A stretch of DNA of 64,000 nucleotides from Schaalia sp. 19OD2882. GTDB lineage: Bacteria > Actinomycetota > Actinomycetes > Actinomycetales > Actinomycetaceae. The position numbers were made by a program, and so were the translations under genes. The notes beneath the pieces were generated by a model. The model worked only from the letters and a program-made list of their open reading frames with translations. It had not been told where the DNA came from and did no database searches. Of this stretch, positions 1 through 7,443 are shown one piece after another. Position 1 is the stretch's first letter. Each line of letters starts with the position of its first letter. The stretch covers positions 1,302,001-1,366,000 of the forward strand of contig NZ_CP065521.1 in the NCBI RefSeq assembly GCF_018986735.1, given 5' to 3'.

Positions 1-666
1 ATTCGTGAAGACGGCGACGTCGTAGACAATGCCGTCGACGCGGTTCAGGCTCAGTGCGTGCGAGGAGGTCTCCACGACAGCAGCGCCCTGACCGGACTGT
101 CCCGCCAGGTCCAAGAGGCGCTGAATGACCGGCGCCTCTGCGGTGGTCTGGTCGGAGTCGAAGCGCACGGCCCCCACCCGCGACTCCACGGTTCCGCAGA
201 TGGCCGGATCCGGATGTGCGACGCTGAGCGCAGCCCGCGTGAGGTATGAGGTCGTGGTCTTGCCGTTCGTGCCCGTGATGCCGATGGTCAGCAGGCGGGT
301 GGCGGGGTCCCGGTGAACGGCGACCGCGACGAGGGCGGCGGCCGAACGCGGATTGTCGACGAGGACGACGGGAACACAGACCCCGGCCTCGCGAACCTGG
401 GAGGCGCCCTCGGCGTCGGTGACGACTGCCACCGCGCCGGCGCGCACGGCGGCGGCCGCGAAACGAGCCCCGTGCTTGACCAGCCCCGGAACGGCCACGA
501 AGATCCACCCCTGGTCGATGTCGACGGAGGAGACGCTCACCCCACTCACAGGGGTCTCCCACTGGGCCTCGTCGCCGTCGGCGAGGGCGGCTCCCGGCAC
601 GCGGGAGAGGGCTTCACGAAGGGACATGGGCCGGACGCGGGGACGGATGTCGAGGACGGAACTCAT
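1..666 (-). CDS. murE: UDP-N-acetylmuramyl-tripeptide synthetase MurE, N-terminal part
   Basis: MurE adds the third (diamino acid) residue to UDP-MurNAc-L-Ala-D-Glu in cytoplasmic peptidoglycan precursor synthesis. The reading frame runs from an ATG at 666 off the left edge, so 222 residues are visible. The Mur-ligase P-loop GITGTNGKTT lies at residues 129-138. The MurE signature ETSSHALSLNRVDG follows near residue 200, leading into VFTN at the edge. It is divergent from pepN. A TAGAGT hexamer ends 7 nt before the ATG and there is no Shine-Dalgarno sequence, suggesting a leaderless transcript. The residues that select the added amino acid lie outside the window, so Lys versus meso-DAP specificity cannot be read. 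Confidence 0.93.
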   Translation of the reverse strand, partial: MSSVLDIRPRVRPMSLREALSRVPGAALADGDEAQWETPVSGVSVSSVDIDQGWIFVAVPGLVKHGARFAAAAVRAGAVAVVTDAEGASQVREAGVCVPVVLVDNPRSAAALVAVAVHRDPATRLLTIGITGTNGKTTTSYLTRAALSVAHPDPAICGTVESRVGAVRFDSDQTTAEAPVIQRLLDLAGQSGQGAAVVETSSHALSLNRVDGIVYDVAVFTN

Positions 667-673
667 GGGGGCA

Positions 674-679
674 ACTCTA
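674..679 (-). promoter_or_regulatory. murE -10 hexamer, probable leaderless start
   Basis: TAGAGT on the minus strand lies 7 nt before the murE ATG, with no ribosome binding site between. The same hexamer and spacing occurs before pafB in this window. No convincing -35 box is visible. Confidence 0.5.
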
Positions 680-732
680 GACCGGTCTGCCATGGTGCCG
701 GGTGTCCCCATGGTCGGGGTGCGCTCCCGAAC

Positions 733-738
733 TACCAT
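733..738 (+). promoter_or_regulatory. pepN -10 hexamer, probable leaderless start
   Basis: TACCAT is followed by a 7-nt gap and the pepN ATG at 746. The -35 region is poor. The spacing would place the transcript start at or next to the start codon. Confidence 0.45.
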
Positions 739-745
739 TGCGCCC

Positions 746-3340
746 ATGACCTCACTCTCGCGCGAAAGCGCCCGTGACCGCAGGGCGCATGTGGACCTGC
801 GCCATGTGGACGTCGACCTGGACCTGTCCGAGGGCGCCGACGTCGAGATCGCCACCTTCCCGGTGACCTCGAGCCTGACCCTGGTCACCGATCGGCCCGG
901 GCTCACGGTCGACGTCGACGGGGAGGTTCTCGAGGTCCTGGTGGATGGACGGGCGGCCGAGTGGGTCCATGAGGGGCAGACCCTCCACGTGCGGGCGGTG
1001 CCCACCTCGGTCGAGACCGAGGTGGTCGTGCGAGCCCGGTGTCGCTACTCGCGAACGGGGGAGGGGTTGCATCGCTACGTCGACCCGGAGGACTCACGCG
1101 TGTACCTGTACACGCAATTCGAACCTGCGGACGCCCACCGCGCGTGGCCGTGCCTGGACCAGCCCGACGTCAAACCGACATGGACTTTCCACGTCCTGGC
1201 CCCCGCTGGGTGGGAGGTCCTGTCCAACGGGGCGACGACCCACTGCGAGCAGGTCGCACCCGACCTGCGTCGCCACCATTTCGGGACGACCCCGCCTCTG
1301 TCGAGCTACATCACCGCCGTCGTGGCCGGACACTACGCGGTGGTCGATGCGGGATCGTGGAGTGGGGGAGCCACCGGGGACGAGGCCGACGGCGGCCACC
1401 TCGAGATCCCGCTGCGTCTGGCGTGCCGACAGGCTCTGGCCCCGTACATGGATGTCGAGGACATCATCGAGGTGACCAGGGCGGGCCTGGACTTCTTCCA
1501 CACCCGCTACGGCATCACCTACCCGTGGGGCGGCTACGACCAGGTCTTCGTGCCCGAGTACAACCTCGGCGCCATGGAGAACCCCGGGTGCGTGACCTTC
1601 ACCGAACACCACCTCGGCCGCGACCCCCTGTCCCACGCCCAACGCCAGGCGCGCGCCAACACGATCCTCCACGAGATGAGCCACATGTGGTTCGGCGACC
1701 TGGCCGCCCCCGCCTGGTGGGACGACCTGTGGCTCAAGGAATCCTTCGCCGACCACCAAGGGACCCTTGCGGCGGCCACAGGCACCCGCTACACGGGGGA
1801 GTGGGCGGCTTTTGCCCTGGCACGAAAGGGATGGGCCTACGAGCAGGACCTGCGCTCGACCACCCATCCGATCGTCGCGGACATCCCCGACGTGGAGGCC
1901 GCCACGACGAACTTCGACGGCATCACCTACGCCAAGGGGGCCTCCGTTCTCAAACAGCTGGTCGCCTGGGTGGGCGAGGACGTGTTCTTCTCGGCCGTGC
2001 GCCGCTACTTCCGCGACCACGCCCACGGAGTCACCCGTCTGTCCGACCTCTTGCACGCCCTGGCGGCGGTTTCGGACAGGGACCTGGAGGCCTGGGAGCA
2101 GGCGTGGCTGCACACCACCGGTCCTTCCGTCCTGCGGGCCTCCTGGAGGGTGGAGGAGGATGGCGCCGTCCAGGATTTCCTCCTCCACCAGGAGTGCGCG
2201 GCCCAGCAGGCGCTGGTTCTCAGACCGCATCACCTCGTGGTGAGCACATGGCGGGTCGAGGGCGCCACCCTGCGGCGCACCCACCGCTTCGAGGTCGACA
2301 TCGACGGCGCCTGCGCAAGGATCGACCCGGAAGGCCTGCTGGCAAGGCCCGGTGCGGTGGGGGACCTCGACATGGTTCTCGTCAACGACGAGGACCTCAC
2401 CTACGCCATCACCCGCCTGGACCCCGCCTCGACGACAATCGCCCTGAGCCACATCGCCGCCTGCCCGGACGACCTGACCAGGGCAGTGGTCTGGTCCGCC
2501 CTGTGGAATGCGGTGCGTGACGCCGAGCTGGCGCCCGAGGACTTCATCCACGCCGTGGCCTCCCAAGGATTGGGAGAGAGCCAGGAAGCGGTTCTGCGAC
2601 GGCTTTTGCGCTGTGTGGGCACATGCCTGGATTCCTACGTCCTGCCGGAGCGGCGCCAGGACTTGGCGCTGGCCTTCGCGGGGGCCTGCGTCAAGGCTGC
2701 GCGCCACGCCGGAGGAGCCGCAGACGGTGCAGGACGCGCATGGTTGGAGGCCTTCGCACGGACCATTGCCCACATGCCCGCCGACCACGTCGCCGCCTGC
2801 CCGGTGACTGCCCAACTGGTCGAAGGCACCTTCGACGGCGCAGGGGTGGACGCGGTGACCGCGTGGTCCGCCCGAAGCGGTGTGGCCGCGCACGGCCTTG
2901 CCGACGAAGTGCGCCTGGCGGCGTGGCTGGGGACCTCTGCCTCCGGCGAGGACGTCGTGCGCCACCTGTGTGCGATGAGTGCTCGACCGGACCCGGATGT
3001 ACGGGCGGCCGCCTGGGAGGCGGTCACACGCGCTGACCTGTCGAATGAGCATCTCAGCGCCACCCTGGAAGGTCTGTCACGCTCGACCTGGAAGGGGAGC
3101 GAGCTCGTCGATCTCTTCCTCGGCGAGGTCCTCCCGTTCTGGCGCAGCCACTCCATCGGCATGAGTCTGCGTTTCGTGGCAGGCGCGGCGCCCTCGGACC
3201 CCGACACCTGCCCGCCCGAGAGGCTCCGCCGGTGGCTGGAGGACCACCAGCCCCTGCCCGACCAGCTGGTGCGTCTCCTGAGTGAGGTGGCCGACGACCT
3301 GGAACGGGTGCGCTCGGTGCGGGAACGAGGTCGCCCATGA
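746..3340 (+). CDS. pepN: Aminopeptidase N (M1 family)
   Basis: This is a cytoplasmic zinc aminopeptidase that removes N-terminal residues from peptides. The protein is 864 aa from the ATG at 746, close to the usual M1 length in actinobacteria. Upstream in-frame starts would run antisense through murE and are rejected. The substrate-binding motif GAMEN is near residue 275. The zinc motif HEMSH is at 309-313, with the third ligand in KESFAD about 19 residues later. The C-terminal half is an ERAP1-like helical domain. Its stop overlaps the next gene by 4 nt (ATGA), so it may be cotranscribed with the DUF881 cluster. Confidence 0.95.
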   Translation: MTSLSRESARDRRAHVDLRHVDVDLDLSEGADVEIATFPVTSSLTLVTDRPGLTVDVDGEVLEVLVDGRAAEWVHEGQTLHVRAVPTSVETEVVVRARCRYSRTGEGLHRYVDPEDSRVYLYTQFEPADAHRAWPCLDQPDVKPTWTFHVLAPAGWEVLSNGATTHCEQVAPDLRRHHFGTTPPLSSYITAVVAGHYAVVDAGSWSGGATGDEADGGHLEIPLRLACRQALAPYMDVEDIIEVTRAGLDFFHTRYGITYPWGGYDQVFVPEYNLGAMENPGCVTFTEHHLGRDPLSHAQRQARANTILHEMSHMWFGDLAAPAWWDDLWLKESFADHQGTLAAATGTRYTGEWAAFALARKGWAYEQDLRSTTHPIVADIPDVEAATTNFDGITYAKGASVLKQLVAWVGEDVFFSAVRRYFRDHAHGVTRLSDLLHALAAVSDRDLEAWEQAWLHTTGPSVLRASWRVEEDGAVQDFLLHQECAAQQALVLRPHHLVVSTWRVEGATLRRTHRFEVDIDGACARIDPEGLLARPGAVGDLDMVLVNDEDLTYAITRLDPASTTIALSHIAACPDDLTRAVVWSALWNAVRDAELAPEDFIHAVASQGLGESQEAVLRRLLRCVGTCLDSYVLPERRQDLALAFAGACVKAARHAGGAADGAGRAWLEAFARTIAHMPADHVAACPVTAQLVEGTFDGAGVDAVTAWSARSGVAAHGLADEVRLAAWLGTSASGEDVVRHLCAMSARPDPDVRAAAWEAVTRADLSNEHLSATLEGLSRSTWKGSELVDLFLGEVLPFWRSHSIGMSLRFVAGAAPSDPDTCPPERLRRWLEDHQPLPDQLVRLLSEVADDLERVRSVRERGRP

Positions 3341-4155
3341 GCCACCCGGAACCCCACCACAACCCCGAGGCCCGCCCCGACCCGGCAGCCTCCATGTCCC
3401 TGCTCACCGGGCTGCTGCGCAATCCTCTCGATGCCGGCTACGCCGCCTGGGAGAACGGCGGAACCCACAAGCCCCGCTGGTGGGAGCGGATGTTGACCGT
3501 CCTCCTGGCCGTCGCCTTGGGAGTGGCCTGCACGTGGGCGGTACGCGCCCTTCGCGTGCCGGAGCGGATCGACATCCACGACGAACTGCTCGACCGGGCG
3601 CTCACCCAGCAGTCGGCCGTCGCCGCCCTGGAGGACTCCGTCCAGTCCCTGGCCCAGGAGGTCGAAGCGGCGGGAGGCTCCACTGCGGCCGGGGCGCGCC
3701 TGGACCCGGCCCTGGCTCTGGCCGTCGCCGCCCAGGACGTCACAGGCCCCGGGCTGCTGGTCACACTGAAGAACTCCGCCGACACCTCCACCCCCTCCGG
3801 GGGCCTGGTGCGCGACCAGGACATCCGCATGGTCGTCAACGCCCTGTGGTCCGCAGGCGCTGAGGCCGTGACAGTCAACGGCATCCGCGTGGGTCCGGCC
3901 ACATTCATCAGGACCGCCGGAGCAAGCGTCCTCGTCAACGTGACCCCCATCAGTTCCCCTTACGAGATCCGAGCCATCGGGGATGCGAACACCATGTCGA
4001 CGGCACTGGTGCGCGGGTCCACAGGGGACTACCTTTCCAGTGTCGAGTCCGTCAACGGCATCTCGGTGGCCGCCAGTGCCCAGACCTCGATCTCCATGCC
4101 CGCGCTGGATGTGCGCACACTCCGCCACGCCACTGAGTCCACAGGAGGACAGTGA
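3337..4155 (+). CDS. DUF881 membrane-anchored protein (first copy)
   Basis: A 272-aa protein with a short cytoplasmic N-terminus, one transmembrane helix at about residues 52-70, a coiled-coil-like stretch at 83-115 and an extracytoplasmic DUF881 domain. The biochemical function of DUF881 is not established. In actinobacteria a pair of DUF881 genes flanks the small basic protein gene sbp, next to garA and merR-type genes (as in M. tuberculosis Rv1823-Rv1828), and that arrangement is exact here. It starts inside the pepN stop and is followed closely by sbp, so translation is probably coupled. A role at the envelope or division site is inference from context only. Confidence 0.85.
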   Translation: MSHPEPHHNPEARPDPAASMSLLTGLLRNPLDAGYAAWENGGTHKPRWWERMLTVLLAVALGVACTWAVRALRVPERIDIHDELLDRALTQQSAVAALEDSVQSLAQEVEAAGGSTAAGARLDPALALAVAAQDVTGPGLLVTLKNSADTSTPSGGLVRDQDIRMVVNALWSAGAEAVTVNGIRVGPATFIRTAGASVLVNVTPISSPYEIRAIGDANTMSTALVRGSTGDYLSSVESVNGISVAASAQTSISMPALDVRTLRHATESTGGQ

Positions 4156-4156
4156 C

Positions 4157-4489
4157 ATGATCGCCATCATCGGTCTCGCACTGGGCATCCTCATCGGGTT
4201 CTTCATCGACCCGACGGTGCCCGTATGGCTGCAGCCATTCCTGCCGGTGGCCGTCGTCGCGGGCCTGGACGCCCTTTTCGGCGCCGGCCGTGCCTGGTTG
4301 GAAGGACACTTCCACGACCGGGTCTTCGTCACCTCCTTCTTCTGGAACGTCGTGGTGGCGTGCCTGCTCGTGTGGCTGGGCACCCAGTTGGGGGTCGGCT
4401 CGGCGATGACCACGGCGGTGGTGGTGGTCCTGGGCATCCGCATCTTCTCCAACACCGCGTCCATCCGACGTCTGCTCCTCAAGGCGTGA
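4157..4489 (+). CDS. sbp: Small basic protein Sbp (DUF1290)
   Basis: A 110-aa integral membrane protein of the Sbp/DUF1290 family with three predicted hydrophobic helices, the first beginning directly at the N-terminus. The ATG at 4157 follows an AGGAGG Shine-Dalgarno at about 4143-4148, which rules out longer in-frame starts. The gene is sandwiched between two DUF881 genes, an order conserved in actinobacteria and echoed near division genes in Firmicutes. Molecular function is unknown. The C-terminal basic segment (SIRRLLLKA) is typical of the family. Confidence 0.88.
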   Translation: MIAIIGLALGILIGFFIDPTVPVWLQPFLPVAVVAGLDALFGAGRAWLEGHFHDRVFVTSFFWNVVVACLLVWLGTQLGVGSAMTTAVVVVLGIRIFSNTASIRRLLLKA

Positions 4490-4490
4490 C

Positions 4491-5345
4491 ATGGCAGACA
4501 CGATCGACATGACGACCTCCCCCGAGGAACACTCCGATGGGGTGGAGACCCACGAGCCGCCGACTCCCCAAGCGCCCGAGACGGATCCTCAAGTGCCCGA
4601 GCCGGAGAGTGAACCGGCTCCTGGCCGCAGGCGACGCTTGTGGACCCGCATCGGCCGCGCCTCGGTGGCCGCTCCACGGGCCATGCACGTCCTGCTGCTC
4701 GTCATCTGCCTCTTCCTCGGCACGGCCTTGGTCACACAGGTGCGTTCCCAACGTCACGACCCGCTGGAGACCCTCAAACAGGAGGACCTGGTGATCCTCC
4801 TCGGAGAATTGGACGAACGCGAAAAGGTGCTGCGTGCCGAGCGCGCTGAATTGCAGACCCGGCTCGACCAATTGCGTCGGGCGGCCGACCAACGCAGCGC
4901 CGCCGACGAAGCCGTGCGCAAGACGACGGAACTGGCACGCGTCAACGCCGGTACGGTTCCTGTCACGGGCCAGGGCGTCCAGGTCACGGTCATCGACAAG
5001 GACAACGCCCTTGGGGCCACCCAGTTCGTCATGGCCCTGGGCGAATTGCGCAATGCGGGGGCCGAGGCGGTCGAACTCAACGGCGTGCGCCTGACGTCTC
5101 GTGCCTACTTCAGTTCGGACGCACGCGGCGTCCTCGTCAACGGGCAGCGGATCTCGTCACCGTATGTGTGGAAGATCATCGGCCCGGCGAAGACGATCGC
5201 TGCGGCTTTGGAGATCCAAGCCGGCTCAGCTGCGCAGATGCGTGCCAAAGGCGCACAAGTCGACATCCTGGAGAGTGAAAGGATCAAGATCGACTCCGTC
5301 GCCACCGCACAACCCCCCGCTTGGGCGGTGCCGAGCAACAACTGA
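4491..5345 (+). CDS. DUF881 membrane-anchored protein (second copy)
   Basis: A 284-aa protein with a Pro/Glu-rich cytoplasmic N-terminus, a transmembrane helix at about 64-82, a heptad-rich coiled coil at about 95-145 and a DUF881 domain. The domain contains a block (VELNGVRLT) parallel to one in the first copy (VTVNGIRVG), which supports paralogy by duplication. It begins one base after the sbp stop. The three genes form a tight membrane-protein cluster upstream of garA, and the two DUF881 proteins may form a complex with Sbp. That last point is inference. Confidence 0.86.
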   Translation: MADTIDMTTSPEEHSDGVETHEPPTPQAPETDPQVPEPESEPAPGRRRRLWTRIGRASVAAPRAMHVLLLVICLFLGTALVTQVRSQRHDPLETLKQEDLVILLGELDEREKVLRAERAELQTRLDQLRRAADQRSAADEAVRKTTELARVNAGTVPVTGQGVQVTVIDKDNALGATQFVMALGELRNAGAEAVELNGVRLTSRAYFSSDARGVLVNGQRISSPYVWKIIGPAKTIAAALEIQAGSAAQMRAKGAQVDILESERIKIDSVATAQPPAWAVPSNN

Positions 5346-5444
5346 GGGTTGCTCGCGCTATGAGTCATTGTTCTCAAGAAGCGAAAGGGCTGGGTGTCCG
5401 CTTAGGATGGGGACATTCAGCTGACGAGACCAGGGAGGTTCGAC

Positions 5445-5879
5445 GTGGACCAGCAGCAGGAGTTCGACCCGACGACCACCTCGGTCTTCGGTCTCCCGAT
5501 GGCTGGCGAGGCGCCGGAGGGACCTGTGGCCCTTTCGCCGCGCGACCGCGACGCCGTGGAGGCGCTGCCGGCCGGTTCGGCGCTGCTCATCGTCCAGCGT
5601 GGACCGAACACCGGTGCCCGCTTCCTTCTGGACGCCGAGGTGACCAATGCCGGCCGCTCGCCGCGTTCGGACATCTTCCTCGATGACGTCACCGTCTCGC
5701 GCAAGCACTGCCAGTTCCTTCCTCACGAGGGCGGGGTGCACATGGTCCGCGACTCCGGAAGCCTCAACGGCACCTATGTCAACCGTGAACGCGTCGACCA
5801 GGCGGTGCTCAAGGCCGGCGACGAGGTCCAGATCGGCAAGTACCGCCTGACCTACCAGCCCTCACCGCGCAACGCATGA
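5445..5879 (+). CDS. garA: FHA-domain metabolic regulator GarA/OdhI-like
   Basis: GarA/OdhI proteins control 2-oxoglutarate metabolism by binding 2-oxoglutarate dehydrogenase and glutamate enzymes, and are switched off by Ser/Thr-kinase phosphorylation near the N-terminus. This protein has 144 aa from a GTG at 5445 preceded by GGGAGG. The N-terminal phosphorylation motif is TTTSVF at 10-15, where the family usually has ETTSVF. The FHA domain shows GRS at 70-72, SRKH at 86-89 and NGT at 108-110, the phosphothreonine-binding set. Its stop overlaps the next MerR gene by 4 nt, as expected for the conserved garA-merR pair. Confidence 0.92.
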   Translation: MDQQQEFDPTTTSVFGLPMAGEAPEGPVALSPRDRDAVEALPAGSALLIVQRGPNTGARFLLDAEVTNAGRSPRSDIFLDDVTVSRKHCQFLPHEGGVHMVRDSGSLNGTYVNRERVDQAVLKAGDEVQIGKYRLTYQPSPRNA

Positions 5880-6646
5880 CGACGAGGGACGCAGCCGCCC
5901 GTGAGCTTGCCGGGGCGCAGGAGGACGTTGCGCTCGTGCCGTGGCCCAGGGGAGTCTCCCGCAAGGCCAGCTTGACCATCGGTCAAGTCGTCGAGACCTT
6001 GGCCAAGGAGTTCCCCGCCATCACCGTCTCCAAGGTGCGTTACCTGGAGGACCAGGAGTTGGTGTCCCCGACGAGGACGGCCTCCGGCTATCGGAAGTAC
6101 TCGCCGGCAGATGTGGCCAGGCTGCGTTTCGTCCTCCAGCGTCAACGGGACACATTCGCCCCTTTGCGTGTGATCGGTGACGAGCTGCGGGCTCTGGACG
6201 CCGGGCACGAACCCGCTCCCTCGCGCAGCGCCCGCGTGGTGGCCTCCGAAGGTCGGGTGGTCGATGTGGGCAATCGTCCGGCAGTGCCCGCCTCCGACCT
6301 GTGCGACCTCACCGGGGCGGATCTGGAGACCTTGGAACGCTTCACGCGCCTGGGGCTGGTGACCCCGGACCTGGCCGGCTACTTCCCCTCCAGGTGCATC
6401 CAAGTCGTGTCACTGCTGCTCCAGCTGGAGGGCTGCGGAATCGACGTGCGGACCTTGCGAGCGGTGCGCACGGGCGCCGAGCGCAGTGCGGACATCATCG
6501 ACCAGACGGTGACCTCCCAGCATTCGAGGCGACGGGCGGGTGATGCGGAGCGCGCGGCGGCCCGCTCGGCAGAGCTCGGTGAACTCTTCGCCGACCTGCA
6601 CCGGGAGATGCTCCGTGTGTCCCTGCACAACCTAAATCGACGCTGA
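5876..6646 (+). CDS. ftsR: MerR-family regulator, FtsR-like (Rv1828 type)
   Basis: A 256-aa protein with an N-terminal MerR winged helix at about 30-100. It includes the characteristic KVRYLEDQELVSP stretch at 53-65 and the GYRKYSP wing. A basic linker follows, then a C-terminal domain with no ligand-binding cysteines. In actinobacteria the MerR protein next to garA (Rv1828, and FtsR of Corynebacterium) regulates cell division genes including ftsZ; assignment here rests on position and domain layout. The ATG overlaps the garA stop (ATGA), so the two are translated together. Confidence 0.82.
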   Translation: MTTRDAAARELAGAQEDVALVPWPRGVSRKASLTIGQVVETLAKEFPAITVSKVRYLEDQELVSPTRTASGYRKYSPADVARLRFVLQRQRDTFAPLRVIGDELRALDAGHEPAPSRSARVVASEGRVVDVGNRPAVPASDLCDLTGADLETLERFTRLGLVTPDLAGYFPSRCIQVVSLLLQLEGCGIDVRTLRAVRTGAERSADIIDQTVTSQHSRRRAGDAERAAARSAELGELFADLHREMLRVSLHNLNRR

Positions 6647-6697
6647 GCGGTGGCGAATCGCCCGGCGACCGGGATTGTCGAGTGGGCGCGGCAACAT

Positions 6698-6718
6698 TCA
6701 CCTTCAGCTTGAGGGTGA
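6698..6718. promoter_or_regulatory. Inverted repeat upstream of the second MerR gene
   Basis: An interrupted palindrome with outer arms TCACC and GGTGA and inner matches TCA/TGA, centred about 32 bp upstream of the -35 hexamer of the following gene. The symmetry resembles MerR-family operators. It is a candidate binding site for one of the two adjacent MerR regulators. No binding data can be inferred from sequence. Confidence 0.4.
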
Positions 6719-6736
6719 GACGCGCCGGGAGTGTCG

Positions 6737-6765
6737 TTGAAATTGTGGGTTCGCCCGCCTAGCTT
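6737..6765 (+). promoter_or_regulatory. Housekeeping sigma promoter for the second MerR gene
   Basis: TTGAAA at 6737-6742 and TAGCTT at 6760-6765 are separated by exactly 17 bp, close to the sigma-A consensus. The transcript would start near 6772 and carry the Shine-Dalgarno ahead of the GTG at 6812. This is among the best-matching promoters in the window. Confidence 0.65.
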
Positions 6766-6811
6766 TGGGTGAGGAGATCCCGCGACCCCCAGTCAACGTG
6801 GAGGACATGCT

Positions 6812-7369
6812 GTGAACACGAGTTCTGCGCCCAGTGCCGATTCGGCACGTCAGGGCGTCCTCTTCGGTGACTCCGTGGCCGACCAGGGGGACGACCTCGG
6901 CTACCGCGGACCTGCCGCCTGCACTGCGGCGGGCATCACCTACCGACAGTTGGACTACTGGGCGCGCACCGGTCTGCTGCAGCCCTCCGTACGCCCCGCA
7001 AAGGGATCGGGCACCCAGCGCCTGTACTCCTTCAAGGACATCCTCGTCCTCAAACTCGTGAAGAAGCTTCTGGACGCGGGAGTCTCATTGCAGCAGGTCC
7101 GCCGAGCTGTCGGGCAGTTGCTCGACAGGGGAGTGGAGGACCTGGCCTCCGTCACCCTCATGAGCGACGGAGCCTCCGTCTACGAGTGCACCTCCACCGA
7201 GGAGGTCATCGACCTGCTCCAGGGCGGGCAGGGAGTCTTCGGGATCGCCGTGGGACGCGTGTGGCGCGAGGTCGAAGGTTCCTTGGCCGATCTGCCGGTC
7301 GAACAGGCGGATCTTCCCGTGGTGGACGACTTGGCCGAGCGTCGGCGTCGCAAGCGCAACGCCTCCTGA
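6812..7369 (+). CDS. MerR-family regulator, Rv1830-like
   Basis: A 185-aa protein starting at GTG 6812, with a GGAGG-type Shine-Dalgarno about 8 nt upstream. The MerR helix-turn-helix spans about residues 37-105, including the ITYRQLDYWARTGLLQP segment. Actinobacteria keep this second MerR gene close to garA and ftsR (Rv1830 in M. tuberculosis), where it has been linked to cell division and growth. That function is transferred by family and position, not seen in the sequence. It has its own promoter and ends convergent with an Hsp70-like gene, with a hairpin between. Confidence 0.82.
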   Translation: MNTSSAPSADSARQGVLFGDSVADQGDDLGYRGPAACTAAGITYRQLDYWARTGLLQPSVRPAKGSGTQRLYSFKDILVLKLVKKLLDAGVSLQQVRRAVGQLLDRGVEDLASVTLMSDGASVYECTSTEEVIDLLQGGQGVFGIAVGRVWREVEGSLADLPVEQADLPVVDDLAERRRRKRNAS

Positions 7370-7385
7370 CACAACACAGCGGCCC

Positions 7386-7408
7386 GCCGCACCGCGGTTC
7401 GGTGCGGC
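7386..7408. terminator. Stem-loop between convergent genes
   Basis: A 9-bp perfect stem (GCCGCACCG pairing with CGGTGCGGC) with a 5-nt loop lies between the merR stop and the Hsp70-like stop. It has no U-tract on either strand. It may act as a bidirectional terminator of the U-less type common in high-GC actinobacteria. Confidence 0.6.
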
Positions 7409-7443
7409 GATTCGCGCCGCGGGGGAGAGGACCCCTTCGCGGC

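Noticed and set aside
353..745. N-terminal extension of the pepN reading frame by 131 residues
   Set aside because: The extension runs antisense through murE and has a composition unlike a protease N-terminus; ATG 746 has a -10 hexamer at leaderless spacing.
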